27,105 bases of DNA, taken from positions 1-27,105 of the forward strand of contig DASVDW010000153.1 in the NCBI GenBank assembly GCA_036380925.1. The letters run 5' to 3'. Shown piece by piece: positions 1 through 10,758 of this stretch. A program made the translations under genes and the position numbers. The DNA is from JAICLV01 sp036380925 (GTDB taxonomy: Bacteria; Actinomycetota; Actinomycetes; Acidothermales; Acidothermaceae). Positions within the stretch are counted from its first letter, which is position 1. Every line of letters starts with the position of its first letter. Under the pieces are notes generated by a model. That model was given only the letters and a program-made list of their open reading frames with translations, made no database searches and was not told the origin of the DNA.

Positions 1-202
1 CGGTTGGTTGGGATCCTGGCCGCCGGTGACCTGGCTCGTAGCCTCGCTGCCGCCCTCGGATGGGGTTGGCGTTCATGCGTTGTGCCGGTCATCGGTTGGT
101 CAGGGCCGACCGGCGTGACTTGATAGGAGCGTGGCATCGCCCCCACTGAGGTGTGTCCGCCGGCCGGCCCAGCCGTCCCTTCGACTGGAAGGAGACCATC
201 CC
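1..202 (+). ncRNA. IS110 left non-coding region, candidate bridge RNA
   Basis: No gene is visible in these 202 bases upstream of the IS110 transposase. Known IS110-group elements carry a structured bridge RNA between the left end and the recombinase gene, which pairs with donor and target DNA. Here 84-90 (GCCGGTC) can pair perfectly with 108-114 (GACCGGC), extended by wobble pairs at 82-83/115-116, leaving a 17-base loop. Alternatively 93-99 pairs with 106-112 around a 6-base loop. The left boundary of the element is not resolved and may lie outside the window. The RNA assignment rests on family and position plus these hairpins, not on a covariance match. Confidence 0.4.
118..129 (+). repeat. 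Left copy of IS-end-like repeat
   Basis: The left region holds CTTGATAGGAGC at 118-129. Right after the transposase gene there is CTTGACATAGGAGC at 1257-1270, the same motif with two extra bases (CA). Such short related sequences near both ends fit recognition sequences of an IS110 element. Which bases are the exact ends or the dinucleotide crossover core cannot be settled without an empty site. Confidence 0.4.
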
Positions 203-1261
203 ATGGTGGTCGTGGTTGGGATCGACGTCCACAAAGGCACCCACACGGCGGTGGCCGTCGATGAGGTGGGCCGCGAGCTTGGGCAACGCACGGTGCGCGC
301 GACCGACGCCGGGCATCGCCAGCTGCTGGGTTGGGCGTTGCGTGCGTTTGCCGGCGCGGCCGAGTTGCGGTTCGCGGTGGAGGATTGCCGGCATGTGTCG
401 GTTCGGTTGGAGCGTGATCTGCTGGGCGCCGGCCAGGTCGTGGTGCGGGTGCCGCCGAAGCTGATGGCCGGCGCGCGTTCGAGCGCGCGCACCCGCGGCA
501 AGTCTGACCCGATCGACGCGTTGGCGATCGCCCGGGCCGCGTTGCGGGAACCGAGTCTGCCGGTTGCCAGCCATGACAGCGTGACCCGGGAGGTCAAGCT
601 GCTGGTGGATCATCGCGAGGACTTGGTCAACACCCGGACCCAGATGCAAAACCGGCTCCGTTGGCATCTGCACGAGCTTGATCCCGAGCTCGACCCGGCC
701 CCGCGCAGCCTGGATCGGCGGGCGGTCCTCGACGGCCTCGCCAGCTGGCTGGCCGGTCAGCCCGCTTCGATGCTGACGCGCGTCGCTGCCGAGCTGGTCG
801 CCGACATCACCGCGTTGACCGTGCGGGTCAACGCGATCGAAAAGGAACTGGCCGAGCGGGTGAAAGCGCTGGCCCCGCGGTTGTTGGCGTTGCCCGGCTG
901 CGGGCCGCTGACCGCCGCGAAGATCGTCGCAGAGACCGCGAACGTGACGCGGTTCCGTTCGGAGGCCTGTTTCGCGATGCACGCCGGCGCCGCGCCGATC
1001 CCGGCGTCGTCGGGCAAGACAAACCGGCACCGGCTCGCCCGCGGCGGCAACCGCCAACTCAACGTCGCCCTCCACCGAATCGCGGTCACCCAAATCCGGC
1101 TCGCCGGACCCGGCCGCGACTACTACCAACGCAGGGTCGCCCTCGGTAACACGAAGATGGAGGCGTTGCGCGCCATGAAACGCCGCCTCGCCCGCGTCGT
1201 CTTCAACGCCTTACGCCCTGACACGACACGCCAACCCGCTGCCTTGACCACAGCGGCTTGA
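203..1261 (+). CDS. IS110-family transposase (DEDD recombinase)
   Basis: This is a 352-residue transposase of the IS110 family, which moves an insertion sequence using an RNA guide. The N-terminal RuvC-like DEDD domain shows D8 (GIDVHK), E60 (FAVEDC), and D102 and D105 (KSDPIDALAIAR). The C-terminal Transposase_20 domain is seen from LLALPGCGPLTAAK onward and includes the APIPASSGKTNRHR segment, where the family's catalytic serine lies, followed by GGNRQLNVALHR. I chose the ATG at 203 because AAGGAG sits 8 bases upstream and the protein then begins directly with the domain; an upstream in-frame start at 131 would add 24 unrelated residues. The gene looks intact. It ends 14 bases before the rarA start, so the element inserted, or was fixed, immediately upstream of that housekeeping gene. 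Confidence 0.95.
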   Translation: MVVVVGIDVHKGTHTAVAVDEVGRELGQRTVRATDAGHRQLLGWALRAFAGAAELRFAVEDCRHVSVRLERDLLGAGQVVVRVPPKLMAGARSSARTRGKSDPIDALAIARAALREPSLPVASHDSVTREVKLLVDHREDLVNTRTQMQNRLRWHLHELDPELDPAPRSLDRRAVLDGLASWLAGQPASMLTRVAAELVADITALTVRVNAIEKELAERVKALAPRLLALPGCGPLTAAKIVAETANVTRFRSEACFAMHAGAAPIPASSGKTNRHRLARGGNRQLNVALHRIAVTQIRLAGPGRDYYQRRVALGNTKMEALRAMKRRLARVVFNALRPDTTRQPAALTTAA

Positions 1262-1270
1262 CATAGGAGC
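1257..1270 (+). repeat. Right IS110 end motif overlapping rarA ribosome binding site
   Basis: CTTGACATAGGAGC overlaps the transposase stop codon (1259-1261) and contains AGGAG at 1265-1269. That is the only good Shine-Dalgarno sequence for the rarA GTG at 1276 (6 bases of spacing). It resembles the motif at 118-129. If the IS right end lies here, the element supplies the ribosome binding site of rarA; otherwise the end is a few bases further left. Confidence 0.45.
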
Positions 1271-1275
1271 AACGC

Positions 1276-2619
1276 GTGAGCCTGTTCGACGACCCTGGGG
1301 TTGAGGCCACCCGCGCGGTGGCGCCCCTCGCGGTCCGCATGCGCCCCCGGACGCTGGACGAGATCGTCGGTCAGCAGCACCTGCTCGGCCGGGGCACCCC
1401 GCTGCGGCGCATGGTGGAGGCGCCGCAGACCGCGGTCAGCTCGATCTTCTTGTGGGGGCCGCCCGGCACCGGCAAGACCACGCTCGCCTACGTGGTCAGC
1501 CAGGCCACCGACAAGCTCTTCGTCGAGCTGTCAGCGGTCAGCGCCGGCGTCAAAGAAGTGCGCCAAGTCTTGGACGACGCGAGGCGGCAGCTCACCATGT
1601 TCGGCAAGCAGACCGTGCTGTTCATCGACGAAGTGCATCGGTTTTCCAAGACCCAGCAGGACGCCCTGCTCCCCGCCGTCGAGAACCGCCTGGTCACCCT
1701 CATCGCGGCGACCACCGAAAACCCTTACTTCTCAGTCATCTCGCCGCTGCTGTCGCGCTCGCTCTTGCTCACGCTGCAACCGCTCACGGACGACGACGTC
1801 CGCTCCGTCGTCCACCGCGCGCTCGAAGAAGAACGCGGCCTCGACAACCGGTACACCCTGGATCCCGACGCCGAAGACCAGCTGATCCGGATGGCCGGGG
1901 GAGACGCCCGGCGCGCGCTCACCTACCTCGAGGCCGCCGCGGCCGGGGCCAACGACACCATCACCCTGGAGATCCTGGCCACCGCGGTCGACAAGGCCGC
2001 CGTCCGCTACGACCGCGACGGCGACCAGCACTACGACGTCGCGAGCGCCTTCATCAAGAGCATCCGGGGCAGCGACGTCGACGCCGGACTGCACTACCTG
2101 GCCCGGATGATCGAGGCTGGCGAAGACCCGCGGTTCATCGCGAGACGGCTGGTCATCTTGGCCAGCGAGGACATCGGCCTGGCCGACCCGACCGCCCTCA
2201 CCACGGCGGTCGCCGCGCATCAGGCGGTGGCGTTCATCGGCTTCCCGGAAGCCAGCCTGACGCTGGCGCACGCGGTCATCGCGCTCGCCACCGCGCCGAA
2301 GAGCAACGCGGTCACGACCGCGATCGGCGAGGCGCTGGCCGACGTCCGCCGCGGGCTGGCCGGCACGGTGCCGACTCACCTTCGCGACTCGCATTACGCC
2401 GGCGCGAAGAAACTCAGCCACGGCCTCGGGTACGTCTACCCGCACGACGACCCGGCCGGCGTCGTGGCCCAGCAATACGCCCCCGACACCGTGGCCGACC
2501 GGCAGTACTACCACCCGACCCAGCACGGCGCCGAGCGCACCACCGCCGAGCGGCTGGCCCGCATCCGCGCGGCTCTGCGCAAGCCGGACGCCGACGCACC
2601 GATATCCTCGATCGACTGA
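1276..2619 (+). CDS. rarA: Replication-associated recombination protein RarA/MgsA (AAA+ ATPase)
   Basis: This 447-residue AAA+ ATPase is of the RarA/MgsA (WRNIP1) family, which acts at stalled replication forks and is related to clamp-loader subunits. Visible motifs are the N-terminal APLAVRMRPRTLDEIVGQ, Walker A GPPGTGKT (61-68), Walker B VLFIDEVHRF (from about 114) and sensor 1 AATTENPYFS. The C-terminal oligomerisation domain includes the family signature RLVILASEDIGLADP. Length is normal for the family. The GTG at 1276 has AGGAG 6 bases upstream and gives a standard N-terminus, so the neighbouring IS110 has not removed coding sequence. Any native promoter must now lie beyond the IS or within it, because only 14 bases separate the two genes. 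It heads a co-directional run reaching to aroE. Confidence 0.95.
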   Translation: MSLFDDPGVEATRAVAPLAVRMRPRTLDEIVGQQHLLGRGTPLRRMVEAPQTAVSSIFLWGPPGTGKTTLAYVVSQATDKLFVELSAVSAGVKEVRQVLDDARRQLTMFGKQTVLFIDEVHRFSKTQQDALLPAVENRLVTLIAATTENPYFSVISPLLSRSLLLTLQPLTDDDVRSVVHRALEEERGLDNRYTLDPDAEDQLIRMAGGDARRALTYLEAAAAGANDTITLEILATAVDKAAVRYDRDGDQHYDVASAFIKSIRGSDVDAGLHYLARMIEAGEDPRFIARRLVILASEDIGLADPTALTTAVAAHQAVAFIGFPEASLTLAHAVIALATAPKSNAVTTAIGEALADVRRGLAGTVPTHLRDSHYAGAKKLSHGLGYVYPHDDPAGVVAQQYAPDTVADRQYYHPTQHGAERTTAERLARIRAALRKPDADAPISSID

Positions 2620-2663
2620 ACCGCCCGGCAACCAGCCAACGCCTAACCCTGAGGAGCAGCGCC

Positions 2664-3119
2664 ATGTCTGTCGGCGACATCGCGGGCCTGATCGCGGCCA
2701 TCGCGTTCGTGCTGCTCGTGGGGCTGCTCGCGATCCCGCTGCTCAAGGTCGGCAAGGTGCTCGACGAGGCCCGCCGCCTGGTGCGGGGCGTCACCGATGA
2801 GACCGTGCCATTGATCAACGGCGTCACCGAGACGGTGGGCCACACCAACGATCAGCTCGAGCGGGTCGACGCGATCACCGCCAACGTCCAGCAGATGACC
2901 ACGAACATCTCGGCGCTCACCTCGCTGTTCGCCGCCACGCTCGGCAGCCCGGTGGTGAAGGTGGCCGCGTTCTCCTACGGCGTGCGGCGCGCGATGGCCG
3001 AGCGGCGGCACGGCGACGTCGAGAAGCGGGTCAAAGAGCAGCTGAAGGCCGAGAAAAAGCAGCGCGGACGACGCAAAGCGTCCGGCGCCAGCGACGCACC
3101 AAGTGAGCCCGCAGCATGA
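2664..3119 (+). CDS. DUF948-family membrane-anchored protein
   Basis: This is a 151-residue protein of the DUF948 family, function unknown. One N-terminal transmembrane helix (about residues 5-27, rich in A, I, L and V) is followed by an amphipathic, probably coiled-coil region (about 30-95) and a highly charged Lys/Arg-rich C-terminal tail. GAGGAG at 2651-2656 precedes the ATG at 2664. The stop overlaps the next start as ATGA (3116-3119), indicating translational coupling. In many actinobacteria a DUF948 gene sits between rarA and alaS, as here. The family resembles small general-stress or envelope proteins, but no biochemical role can be read from the sequence. Confidence 0.85.
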   Translation: MSVGDIAGLIAAIAFVLLVGLLAIPLLKVGKVLDEARRLVRGVTDETVPLINGVTETVGHTNDQLERVDAITANVQQMTTNISALTSLFAATLGSPVVKVAAFSYGVRRAMAERRHGDVEKRVKEQLKAEKKQRGRRKASGASDAPSEPAA

Positions 3120-3355
3120 GGCGGCTGTTCTATTTGGCGATCGGCGTCGGCATCGGGGTCGCCGCGGTGCGCAAGGCCACCAAGGCCGCGCAGAAGTTCA
3201 CCCCGAGCGGCGTCGCGGGCTCGGCGCGTTCTTCGGCGTCCGGGCTGTTTGACTCCGCGCGTGCGTTCATCGACGACGTGCGGGTGAGCATGGCCGAGCG
3301 GGAGATCCAGTTGCACGAGGCGCTGCAGGGCGACGACCCGAGGCGGGGCCGGTAG
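3116..3355 (+). CDS. Small conserved actinobacterial protein (DUF6167-like)
   Basis: This 79-residue protein starts with a hydrophobic segment (FYLAIGVGIGVAAVRKA, about residues 5-20), then a Ser/Ala-rich stretch and a short acidic/basic helix ending in a DDPRRGR tail. By size, composition and position between the DUF948 gene and alaS it matches the actinobacterial family I know as DUF6167; the function is unknown. It starts within the preceding stop (ATGA overlap), and its TAG stop (3353-3355) is directly followed by the alaS ATG. These contacts imply one transcript and coupled translation. Confidence 0.8.
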   Translation: MRRLFYLAIGVGIGVAAVRKATKAAQKFTPSGVAGSARSSASGLFDSARAFIDDVRVSMAEREIQLHEALQGDDPRRGR

Positions 3356-6015
<2,660 letters not shown>

Positions 6016-6019
<4 letters not shown>

Positions 6020-6501
6020 GCGGGTTCCGCGCGGGCGCGCGGCTCGGGGTCGACGTCGGCAGCGTGCGGGTCGGTGTCGCGAGCTGCGATCCCGCCGGTG
6101 TGCTGGCCTCCCCGGTGGAGACAGTTCCGCGTGATCCGCGCGGCGACGCCGACCTGCGGCGGATCGCCGACTTGGCGGCCGAGTTCGGGGTGATCGAGAT
6201 CGTCGTCGGGCTGCCGCTCTCCCTGTCGGGCAAGTCTGGGCCCGCGGCCGCGACGGCGTCCGATTACGCGGCTCGACTCGCGGCCATGGTCGCCCCGACG
6301 CCGGTGCGGTTGGTCGACGAGCGGCTTTCGACGGTGAGCGCGCACGGCAACCTGGCCAGCGCCGGGCTAGGCTCGCGGGCGCGGCGTGCCGTCGTCGACC
6401 AGGCGGCGGCTGTCATCATCCTGCAAAGCGCCCTCGACACCGAGCGCGCGACCGGCCGGCCGCCGGGCCGGTTGACCGAGGCCGAAGGGAGGTCTTCATG
6501 A
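6016..6501 (+). CDS. ruvX: RuvX/YqgF Holliday-junction-resolvase-like rRNA processing nuclease
   Basis: This 161-residue protein has an RNase H-like fold of the YqgF/RuvX family. Family members help process the 5' end of pre-16S rRNA and were earlier proposed as Holliday junction resolvases. Motifs are GVDVGSVRVGVA near the N-terminus (catalytic Asp), EIVVGLPLSLSG in the middle and VRLVDERLSTVSA (acidic residues), followed by a helix with VDQAAAVIILQSALD. GTG 6016 overlaps the alaS stop and its own stop overlaps the mltG start (ATGA), the usual actinobacterial alaS-ruvX-mltG arrangement. Confidence 0.95.
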
Positions 6502-7631
6502 CGGACATCTTCGACCTCGGCCTGTCGCACCACCCTTCCAAGCCGCCGATGCGCCGCCGATTCCTTCAGCTGCCCGCGGTCGCGGTCTCGCTCCTGGTGT
6601 TCGTCGCGATCGCCTTCGGCGGCGTCCAGCTGGCGGGCAAGTACCTCAAGCCGAAAGCGTCCAACGACTACGTGGGCGACGGCGTCGGCGTCGTGCAGAT
6701 CGAGGTGGCCCCGGGCGACACGTCGTCCGACATCGCGAAAACCCTCGTCGGGGCGGGCGTGGTCAAGAGCACCACCGCGTTCATCGACGAGGCGCAGAAC
6801 AACCCCAGGTCGCGGGACATCCAACCGGGCACCTATCAGCTGAAGCGGCACATGTCAGCGCAAAGCGCGCTGGCGCTGCTGGTCGACCCGACCTCTTTGG
6901 TGGGCGGCCGCATCACGATCCCCGAAGGCACCAAGCTCGCGAAGCTCAAGCAGACGATCGAGGCGAAGAGCCAGATCAAGGCGGCCGACCTCGACGCCGC
7001 GCTGGCCAATCCGAAGGCGCTCGGCCTGCCCGACTACGCCGGAGGCAAGCCGGAGGGCTTCTTGTTCCCGGCGACGTACAACATCACCAGCTCCACCACG
7101 GCGACCCAGCTGCTCAGCCAGATGGTCAACCGCTACAAGCAGGTGGCCAACTCGATCGCGCTCGAGGCCGGCGCGAAGAAGCTCGGGCTGAAGCCGTATC
7201 AAGTGGTCACCATCGCCAGCCTGATCGAGGCCGAGGTCAAGCGGCCGCAGGACTACGCCCAAGTGGCCGAGGTGATCGTCAACCGGCTGCACCGCGGCAT
7301 GAAGCTCGAGCTCGACTCGACGGTGAACTACGCGCTTGGCACGTCCAAGCAGTTCCTGACCCAAAGCGACCTGAAGGTCGAGTCCGCGTACAACACCTAT
7401 CTGCACACCGGTTTGCCGCCGACGCCGATCGACTCGCCCGGCCAGGCGGCGCTGCAGGCCGCGCTCAACCCGGCGAGCGGCAACTTGCTCTACTTCGTCA
7501 CCGTCGACCCCGACACCGGCGAGACGCTGTTCACCAACTCGGTGTCGCAGTTCGAGAAGTGGCGGCAACAGGCGCAGGCGAACTTCAGCGCCGCGGCGTC
7601 GGCGGCGGCGTCGGCCAGCGCGAAACCATGA
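6498..7631 (+). CDS. mltG: Endolytic murein transglycosylase MltG (YceG-like)
   Basis: This 377-residue membrane-anchored YceG/MltG protein cleaves nascent peptidoglycan glycan strands and is thought to set their length. After a short cytoplasmic segment with basic residues (MRRRF) there is one transmembrane helix (about 28-46), then a LysM-like portion and the YceG catalytic domain. The probable catalytic glutamate is E244 in IASLIEAEVKRP; other family blocks are LELDSTVNYALG and TGLPPTPIDSPG. The ribosome site GGGAGG at 6487-6492 precedes the ATG at 6498. The last 30 or so residues are Ala/Ser-rich. It overlaps ruvX and aroE by ATGA. Confidence 0.95.
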   Translation: MTDIFDLGLSHHPSKPPMRRRFLQLPAVAVSLLVFVAIAFGGVQLAGKYLKPKASNDYVGDGVGVVQIEVAPGDTSSDIAKTLVGAGVVKSTTAFIDEAQNNPRSRDIQPGTYQLKRHMSAQSALALLVDPTSLVGGRITIPEGTKLAKLKQTIEAKSQIKAADLDAALANPKALGLPDYAGGKPEGFLFPATYNITSSTTATQLLSQMVNRYKQVANSIALEAGAKKLGLKPYQVVTIASLIEAEVKRPQDYAQVAEVIVNRLHRGMKLELDSTVNYALGTSKQFLTQSDLKVESAYNTYLHTGLPPTPIDSPGQAALQAALNPASGNLLYFVTVDPDTGETLFTNSVSQFEKWRQQAQANFSAAASAAASASAKP

Positions 7632-8497
7632 CCCGCGTCGCGCCCGGGCATCGCGCCGCGGTGCTCGGCTCGCCGATCTCGCACTCGCTGTCGCCGATCT
7701 TGCATCGTGCCGCGTACGCCGATCTCGGCCTGAGCTGGACGTACGGGGCGATTGAGTGCGACGCGCCGCGCTTGCCTGAGTTGCTCAACGAGCTGGACGA
7801 CGCGTTCGTCGGGCTGTCGCTGACCATGCCGCTCAAACGCGCGGTGCTGCCGCTGTGCGACGAGGTGTCGCCGCTCGCCGCCGCCGTCGGCGCGGCGAAC
7901 ACGGTCACCTTCGAAGGGGTTGGACCGTTCCGGCGCCGCCGCTGCGACAACACCGACGTCGGGGGGATGGCCGCCGCGATTCGCGACGCCGGTCTGCCCG
8001 ACGGTCCGATGGCGATCTTGGGCGCCGGCGGCACCGCGGCGGCCGCGCTCGCCGCCGTCCGTGACCTGGGAATCGGCTCGGTCGACGTCGTGGTGCGCGA
8101 TCCTGCGCGCGCCGCCGACCTGCTGGCCGCGGCCGAGCGGCTCGGTGTCGCGGTGTCGCTGGCGAAGTGGCCGGCCGTCGACCTCGTCACGGGGGCCGGT
8201 GCGGTGATCTCGACGGTACCGGCGGGCGCGGCCGATGTGCTCGCCGGCGTGCTGCGCTCGGGGCAGTTGCTGTTCGACGTCGTGTATCACCCGTGGCCGA
8301 CCCGGCTCGCGCACGCCGCGGAGGCGGCCGGCGCACGGGTGATCGGTGGGCTCGAGATGCTGGTGCGACAGGCCGCGCTGCAGATCGAGTTGTGGTCTGG
8401 ACGCACGTTGCCCGGCGCCGCCGTGGGCGCGATGCGCGCTGCCGGCGAGGCCGCGTTGCGCGCGGGGGACGCGGAGGCGGCCGGGTCGGCCGGTTAG
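7628..8497 (+). CDS. aroE: Shikimate dehydrogenase
   Basis: This 289-residue NADP-dependent shikimate dehydrogenase reduces 3-dehydroshikimate to shikimate in aromatic amino acid synthesis. The shikimate-binding motif is GSPISHSLSPILH (about 14-26) and the catalytic lysine is K70 in LTMPLKRAV. Further blocks are AANTVTF, NTDVGGM, the nucleotide-binding AILGAGGTAAAA, and the C-terminal GLEMLVRQAALQ. The ATG at 7628 overlaps the mltG stop (ATGA); an upstream in-frame start is possible, but it would add 23 residues read from the mltG tail. This is the last housekeeping gene before the pilus region. In other actinobacteria T4P genes commonly lie between aroE and later aro genes, which fits this layout. 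Confidence 0.95.
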   Translation: MTRVAPGHRAAVLGSPISHSLSPILHRAAYADLGLSWTYGAIECDAPRLPELLNELDDAFVGLSLTMPLKRAVLPLCDEVSPLAAAVGAANTVTFEGVGPFRRRRCDNTDVGGMAAAIRDAGLPDGPMAILGAGGTAAAALAAVRDLGIGSVDVVVRDPARAADLLAAAERLGVAVSLAKWPAVDLVTGAGAVISTVPAGAADVLAGVLRSGQLLFDVVYHPWPTRLAHAAEAAGARVIGGLEMLVRQAALQIELWSGRTLPGAAVGAMRAAGEAALRAGDAEAAGSAG

Positions 8498-8503
8498 GCC
8501 GAA

Positions 8504-8521
8504 CGGCGGAAAAATCTGCCG
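8504..8521 (+). terminator. Small hairpin after aroE
   Basis: CGGCGGA (8504-8510) pairs with TCTGCCG (8515-8521), including one G-T wobble, around an AAAA loop, 7 bases after the aroE stop. There is no T-run, so it may be a weak terminator or RNA end-stabilising structure. It lies just before the sigma-28-like promoter of the next unit. Confidence 0.4.
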
Positions 8522-8551
8522 GTTTGGAGCGCCCTCGAAGGCGGTGCTCGC

Positions 8552-8578
8552 CTCAAGCAGACGGCGCAATCCGCCGAA
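8552..8578 (+). promoter_or_regulatory. Sigma-28 (WhiG/FliA)-type promoter for the Roadblock-GTPase unit
   Basis: CTCAAG (8552-8557), 15 bases, then GCCGAA (8573-8578). The -10 matches the sigma-28 family hexamer (GCCGATAA in Streptomyces WhiG and enteric FliA). The -35 CTCAAG is the form shared with the other pilus promoters in this window. The expected start of transcription is about 8585, giving a leader of about 55 bases to the ATG at 8640. Confidence 0.75.
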
Positions 8579-8639
8579 GGGATTAAGCGGAAGACCCGCG
8601 AATTGTCGCGCGCGCCAAGTTCCCGAGAGAAGGTGCTCG

Positions 8640-9434
8640 ATGTCCGTGCAGCCGCAAGAGTCCGCGAGCCGCGCCGGTCGGTTGGATCGGATTCTGCGAG
8701 ATTTGCTGCATCAGACGCCTGGTGTCGAAGCGGCCGCCGTGGTGTCGTTCGACGGACTGCCGATGGCCTCCGCGCTTCCCGTCGACATGGACGAGGACCG
8801 CGTCGCGGCGATGAGCGCCGCGCTGCTGTCGCTCGCCGAGCGAGCCGCGCAGGGTCTTGGCCGCGGTGACCTCTCCCAGGTCTACATCGAGGGCGAGCAC
8901 GGCACCGTCTTCTTGGTGTCCGCGCAAGACGAAGGCGTGCTCATCGCCGTCACCTCCGCGGGCGCGAAGGTCGGCATGATGCTGTACGAGGTGAAACTGG
9001 CCGCCAGCCGGGTCGGAGAGGTGCTGCACGGACCCGCGCCGCTGCCGGCGCCGCTGCCCGCGCACCTGACCCGCGGCTACCTCGACGAGCACACCACTGA
9101 GCCCGCGGTCGAGCCCGCCGTCGCGCACACCGCGCCGGCGCCGGTCGCCGCCGACCCCGCGCCGACCACCGTGGCAGAGGTGGCCGCCAGCTACGCGTCG
9201 TACCTCGAGCCCAGCCTGCCCCCGGCGGAGACGTACGCCGACGGTTTCGCCGCGGAGTCGGCGCCCGTCGAGCCCGCTTACGCCGGCTACTACTCGGCCC
9301 CGGCGGCGGCCGCCGCCGCGTCGTCCGAACAGAGGTCGGCCGAAGAGCAGGAACCCACGCCCGAACCGGCGTCCTGGTCGTCATACGCGCCGAGCGGCAG
9401 CGTGCTGCCGAGCGAGCGCAGTTCCTGGAGTTAA
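8640..9434 (+). CDS. Roadblock/LC7-domain protein (MglB-like) with Pro/Ala-rich tail
   Basis: This 264-residue protein has an N-terminal Roadblock/LC7 domain (about 13-128) containing LLHQTPGVEAAAVVSFDGLP and a LIAVTSAGAKVGMMLYEVKLA segment. A long low-complexity tail rich in Pro, Ala, Glu and Tyr follows (about 130-264). Roadblock proteins of the MglB type act as activators or partners of small MglA-type GTPases; such a GTPase is encoded two genes downstream. AGAAGG 6-8 bases before the ATG at 8640 and the strong domain start support this start. In Streptomyces conservons Roadblock proteins occur with a histidine kinase and a DUF742 protein, but neither is present here. The extended tail is unusual for MglB and could be a flexible tether. 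Confidence 0.85.
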   Translation: MSVQPQESASRAGRLDRILRDLLHQTPGVEAAAVVSFDGLPMASALPVDMDEDRVAAMSAALLSLAERAAQGLGRGDLSQVYIEGEHGTVFLVSAQDEGVLIAVTSAGAKVGMMLYEVKLAASRVGEVLHGPAPLPAPLPAHLTRGYLDEHTTEPAVEPAVAHTAPAPVAADPAPTTVAEVAASYASYLEPSLPPAETYADGFAAESAPVEPAYAGYYSAPAAAAAASSEQRSAEEQEPTPEPASWSSYAPSGSVLPSERSSWS

Positions 9435-9486
9435 TCGGGCTGACGAAACCGACCGACACTCACACGCGACCGGATGAGGTAGGACC

Positions 9487-10755
9487 GTGAAACTTGAAGG
9501 CTCGCTAGACGCCTTCAGCCTTCCGGACATCTTCCAGCTCCTCAGCTTTACGAAGAAGTCAGGCGGGCTGCACCTGCGGCGTGCCACGACGCAGGGTTGC
9601 GTCTACTTCCGCGATGGTGCGGTCACCAGCGCGACGTCGGACGACGGCCGGCAGGCGTTGGCGCGTCGTCTGGTCGGCAGCTCCGCCGTGGGTGACGAGG
9701 CGCTCTTGGCCGCGGTGGAGCGGGCGGCGTCCGAAGGCGTCGGCATCGGACGCGCGCTGGCCGACGCGTCGGCGATCGACGCGGAACTGCTGCGCGCGAT
9801 GGTCGCCGAGCAGGCCGTCGACGCCGTCTTCGATCTGCTGCGCTGGGCGGACGGCGAGTTCTCATTCAGCATCGACGAGCCTTCGCCGGACGAGATCGGG
9901 GTGCAGCTGGGCGTCGAGGAGCTGGTCAACGACGCGCGTTCCCGGCTGGAGTCGTGGGAGCACGCGTGCCAGGTGATCCCGTCGCCCGACACTGTTTTGG
10001 TCGTGCCCGTGTCGGTGAACGGCGATCCGCAACTGTCGAAGGGGGAGTGGGCGCTGCTCGCGTTGGTCGACGGGCGGCGCACGGTCGCCGACCTGGTGGC
10101 GCTGGCCGGGCGCGGTGATTTCGCGGTGGTCTCCGCGCTTGCGGCGATGGTGGAGCGCGGGTTGCTCGTCGTCCGTTCCGAGGACTCCGCCGAAGGCGCC
10201 GCGGCGCTCGGTCGACGGCACGCGATGTTGGCCCGTCTCGAGGCCGGCGCCGTCGCGCCGGCTTCAGAGCCCGAGCCGACGCCCGAGCCCGAGCCGGCGC
10301 CGGAGAAATCCCCGTCCAGCACCGCGTTCGCCGCCGCGCCGGTGGCGGCGCCGGTCGACGAGCCGTTGCCGTCGGATGAGTCGCTGTTCGCCGGCGTGGC
10401 CAACGCCGAGGTGTCGTCGGCGTCGACGGTCGCGTCCGTGTTGGCAGCCGCGAGCAAGTCGTCGGCGGACGACGCCGCGCCGCGCCTCGTCGCGGACACC
10501 CGCGGGCCGGTCATCCCGCCGCGCCCAGAGCCGTTCATGCCTCGTCGTCGTCCGGACTTTCCGGAGCAGTCGCCGCGCGGTGGCATGGGAGTCGGTCCGA
10601 TCGTCGGATCAGCCGCGGTCGCCGCAGTGGCTGCCAGCCCGGCGCCCGCTCACGATGCCGTGGAGGCGGTCGATGCCAAAGTGCACATCGAACGAGACCC
10701 GAGTGTGAACAAGAGCTTGCTGCTCCGCCTCATCGCCGGCGTCCGGGGGTTGTGA
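9487..10755 (+). CDS. DUF4388 (PATAN-like) domain protein
   Basis: This 422-residue protein begins with a DUF4388 domain (about 1-95) showing LEGSLDAFSLPDIFQLLS, KKSGGLHLRR and CVYFRDGAVTSAT. A second DUF4388-like/helical part follows (WADGEFSFSID), then a winged-helix-like section (GEWALLALVDGRRTVADLVAL, about 180-225). A long Pro/Glu/Ala-rich linker (about 250-390) leads to a short conserved C-terminal helix ending in LLLRLIAGVRGL. DUF4388/PATAN proteins are found with two-component and MglA-type systems and are thought to mediate protein contacts. GTG 9487 follows a GAGGTAGGA ribosome site. It is 52 bases after the Roadblock gene and 3 bases before the GTPase gene, so the three probably form one operon. 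The biochemical role is not known. Confidence 0.8.
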   Translation: MKLEGSLDAFSLPDIFQLLSFTKKSGGLHLRRATTQGCVYFRDGAVTSATSDDGRQALARRLVGSSAVGDEALLAAVERAASEGVGIGRALADASAIDAELLRAMVAEQAVDAVFDLLRWADGEFSFSIDEPSPDEIGVQLGVEELVNDARSRLESWEHACQVIPSPDTVLVVPVSVNGDPQLSKGEWALLALVDGRRTVADLVALAGRGDFAVVSALAAMVERGLLVVRSEDSAEGAAALGRRHAMLARLEAGAVAPASEPEPTPEPEPAPEKSPSSTAFAAAPVAAPVDEPLPSDESLFAGVANAEVSSASTVASVLAAASKSSADDAAPRLVADTRGPVIPPRPEPFMPRRRPDFPEQSPRGGMGVGPIVGSAAVAAVAASPAPAHDAVEAVDAKVHIERDPSVNKSLLLRLIAGVRGL

Positions 10756-10758
10756 CCG

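Noticed and set aside
1258..1263. TTGACA at the IS right end as an outward -35 box for rarA
   Set aside because: No -10-like sequence occurs 16-18 bases downstream; that position is already inside rarA.
8498..8639. Possible riboswitch in the aroE-Roadblock gap
   Set aside because: Several hairpins are present but no GEMM, TPP, cobalamin or ydaO core sequence is seen; a promoter explains the conserved-looking part.
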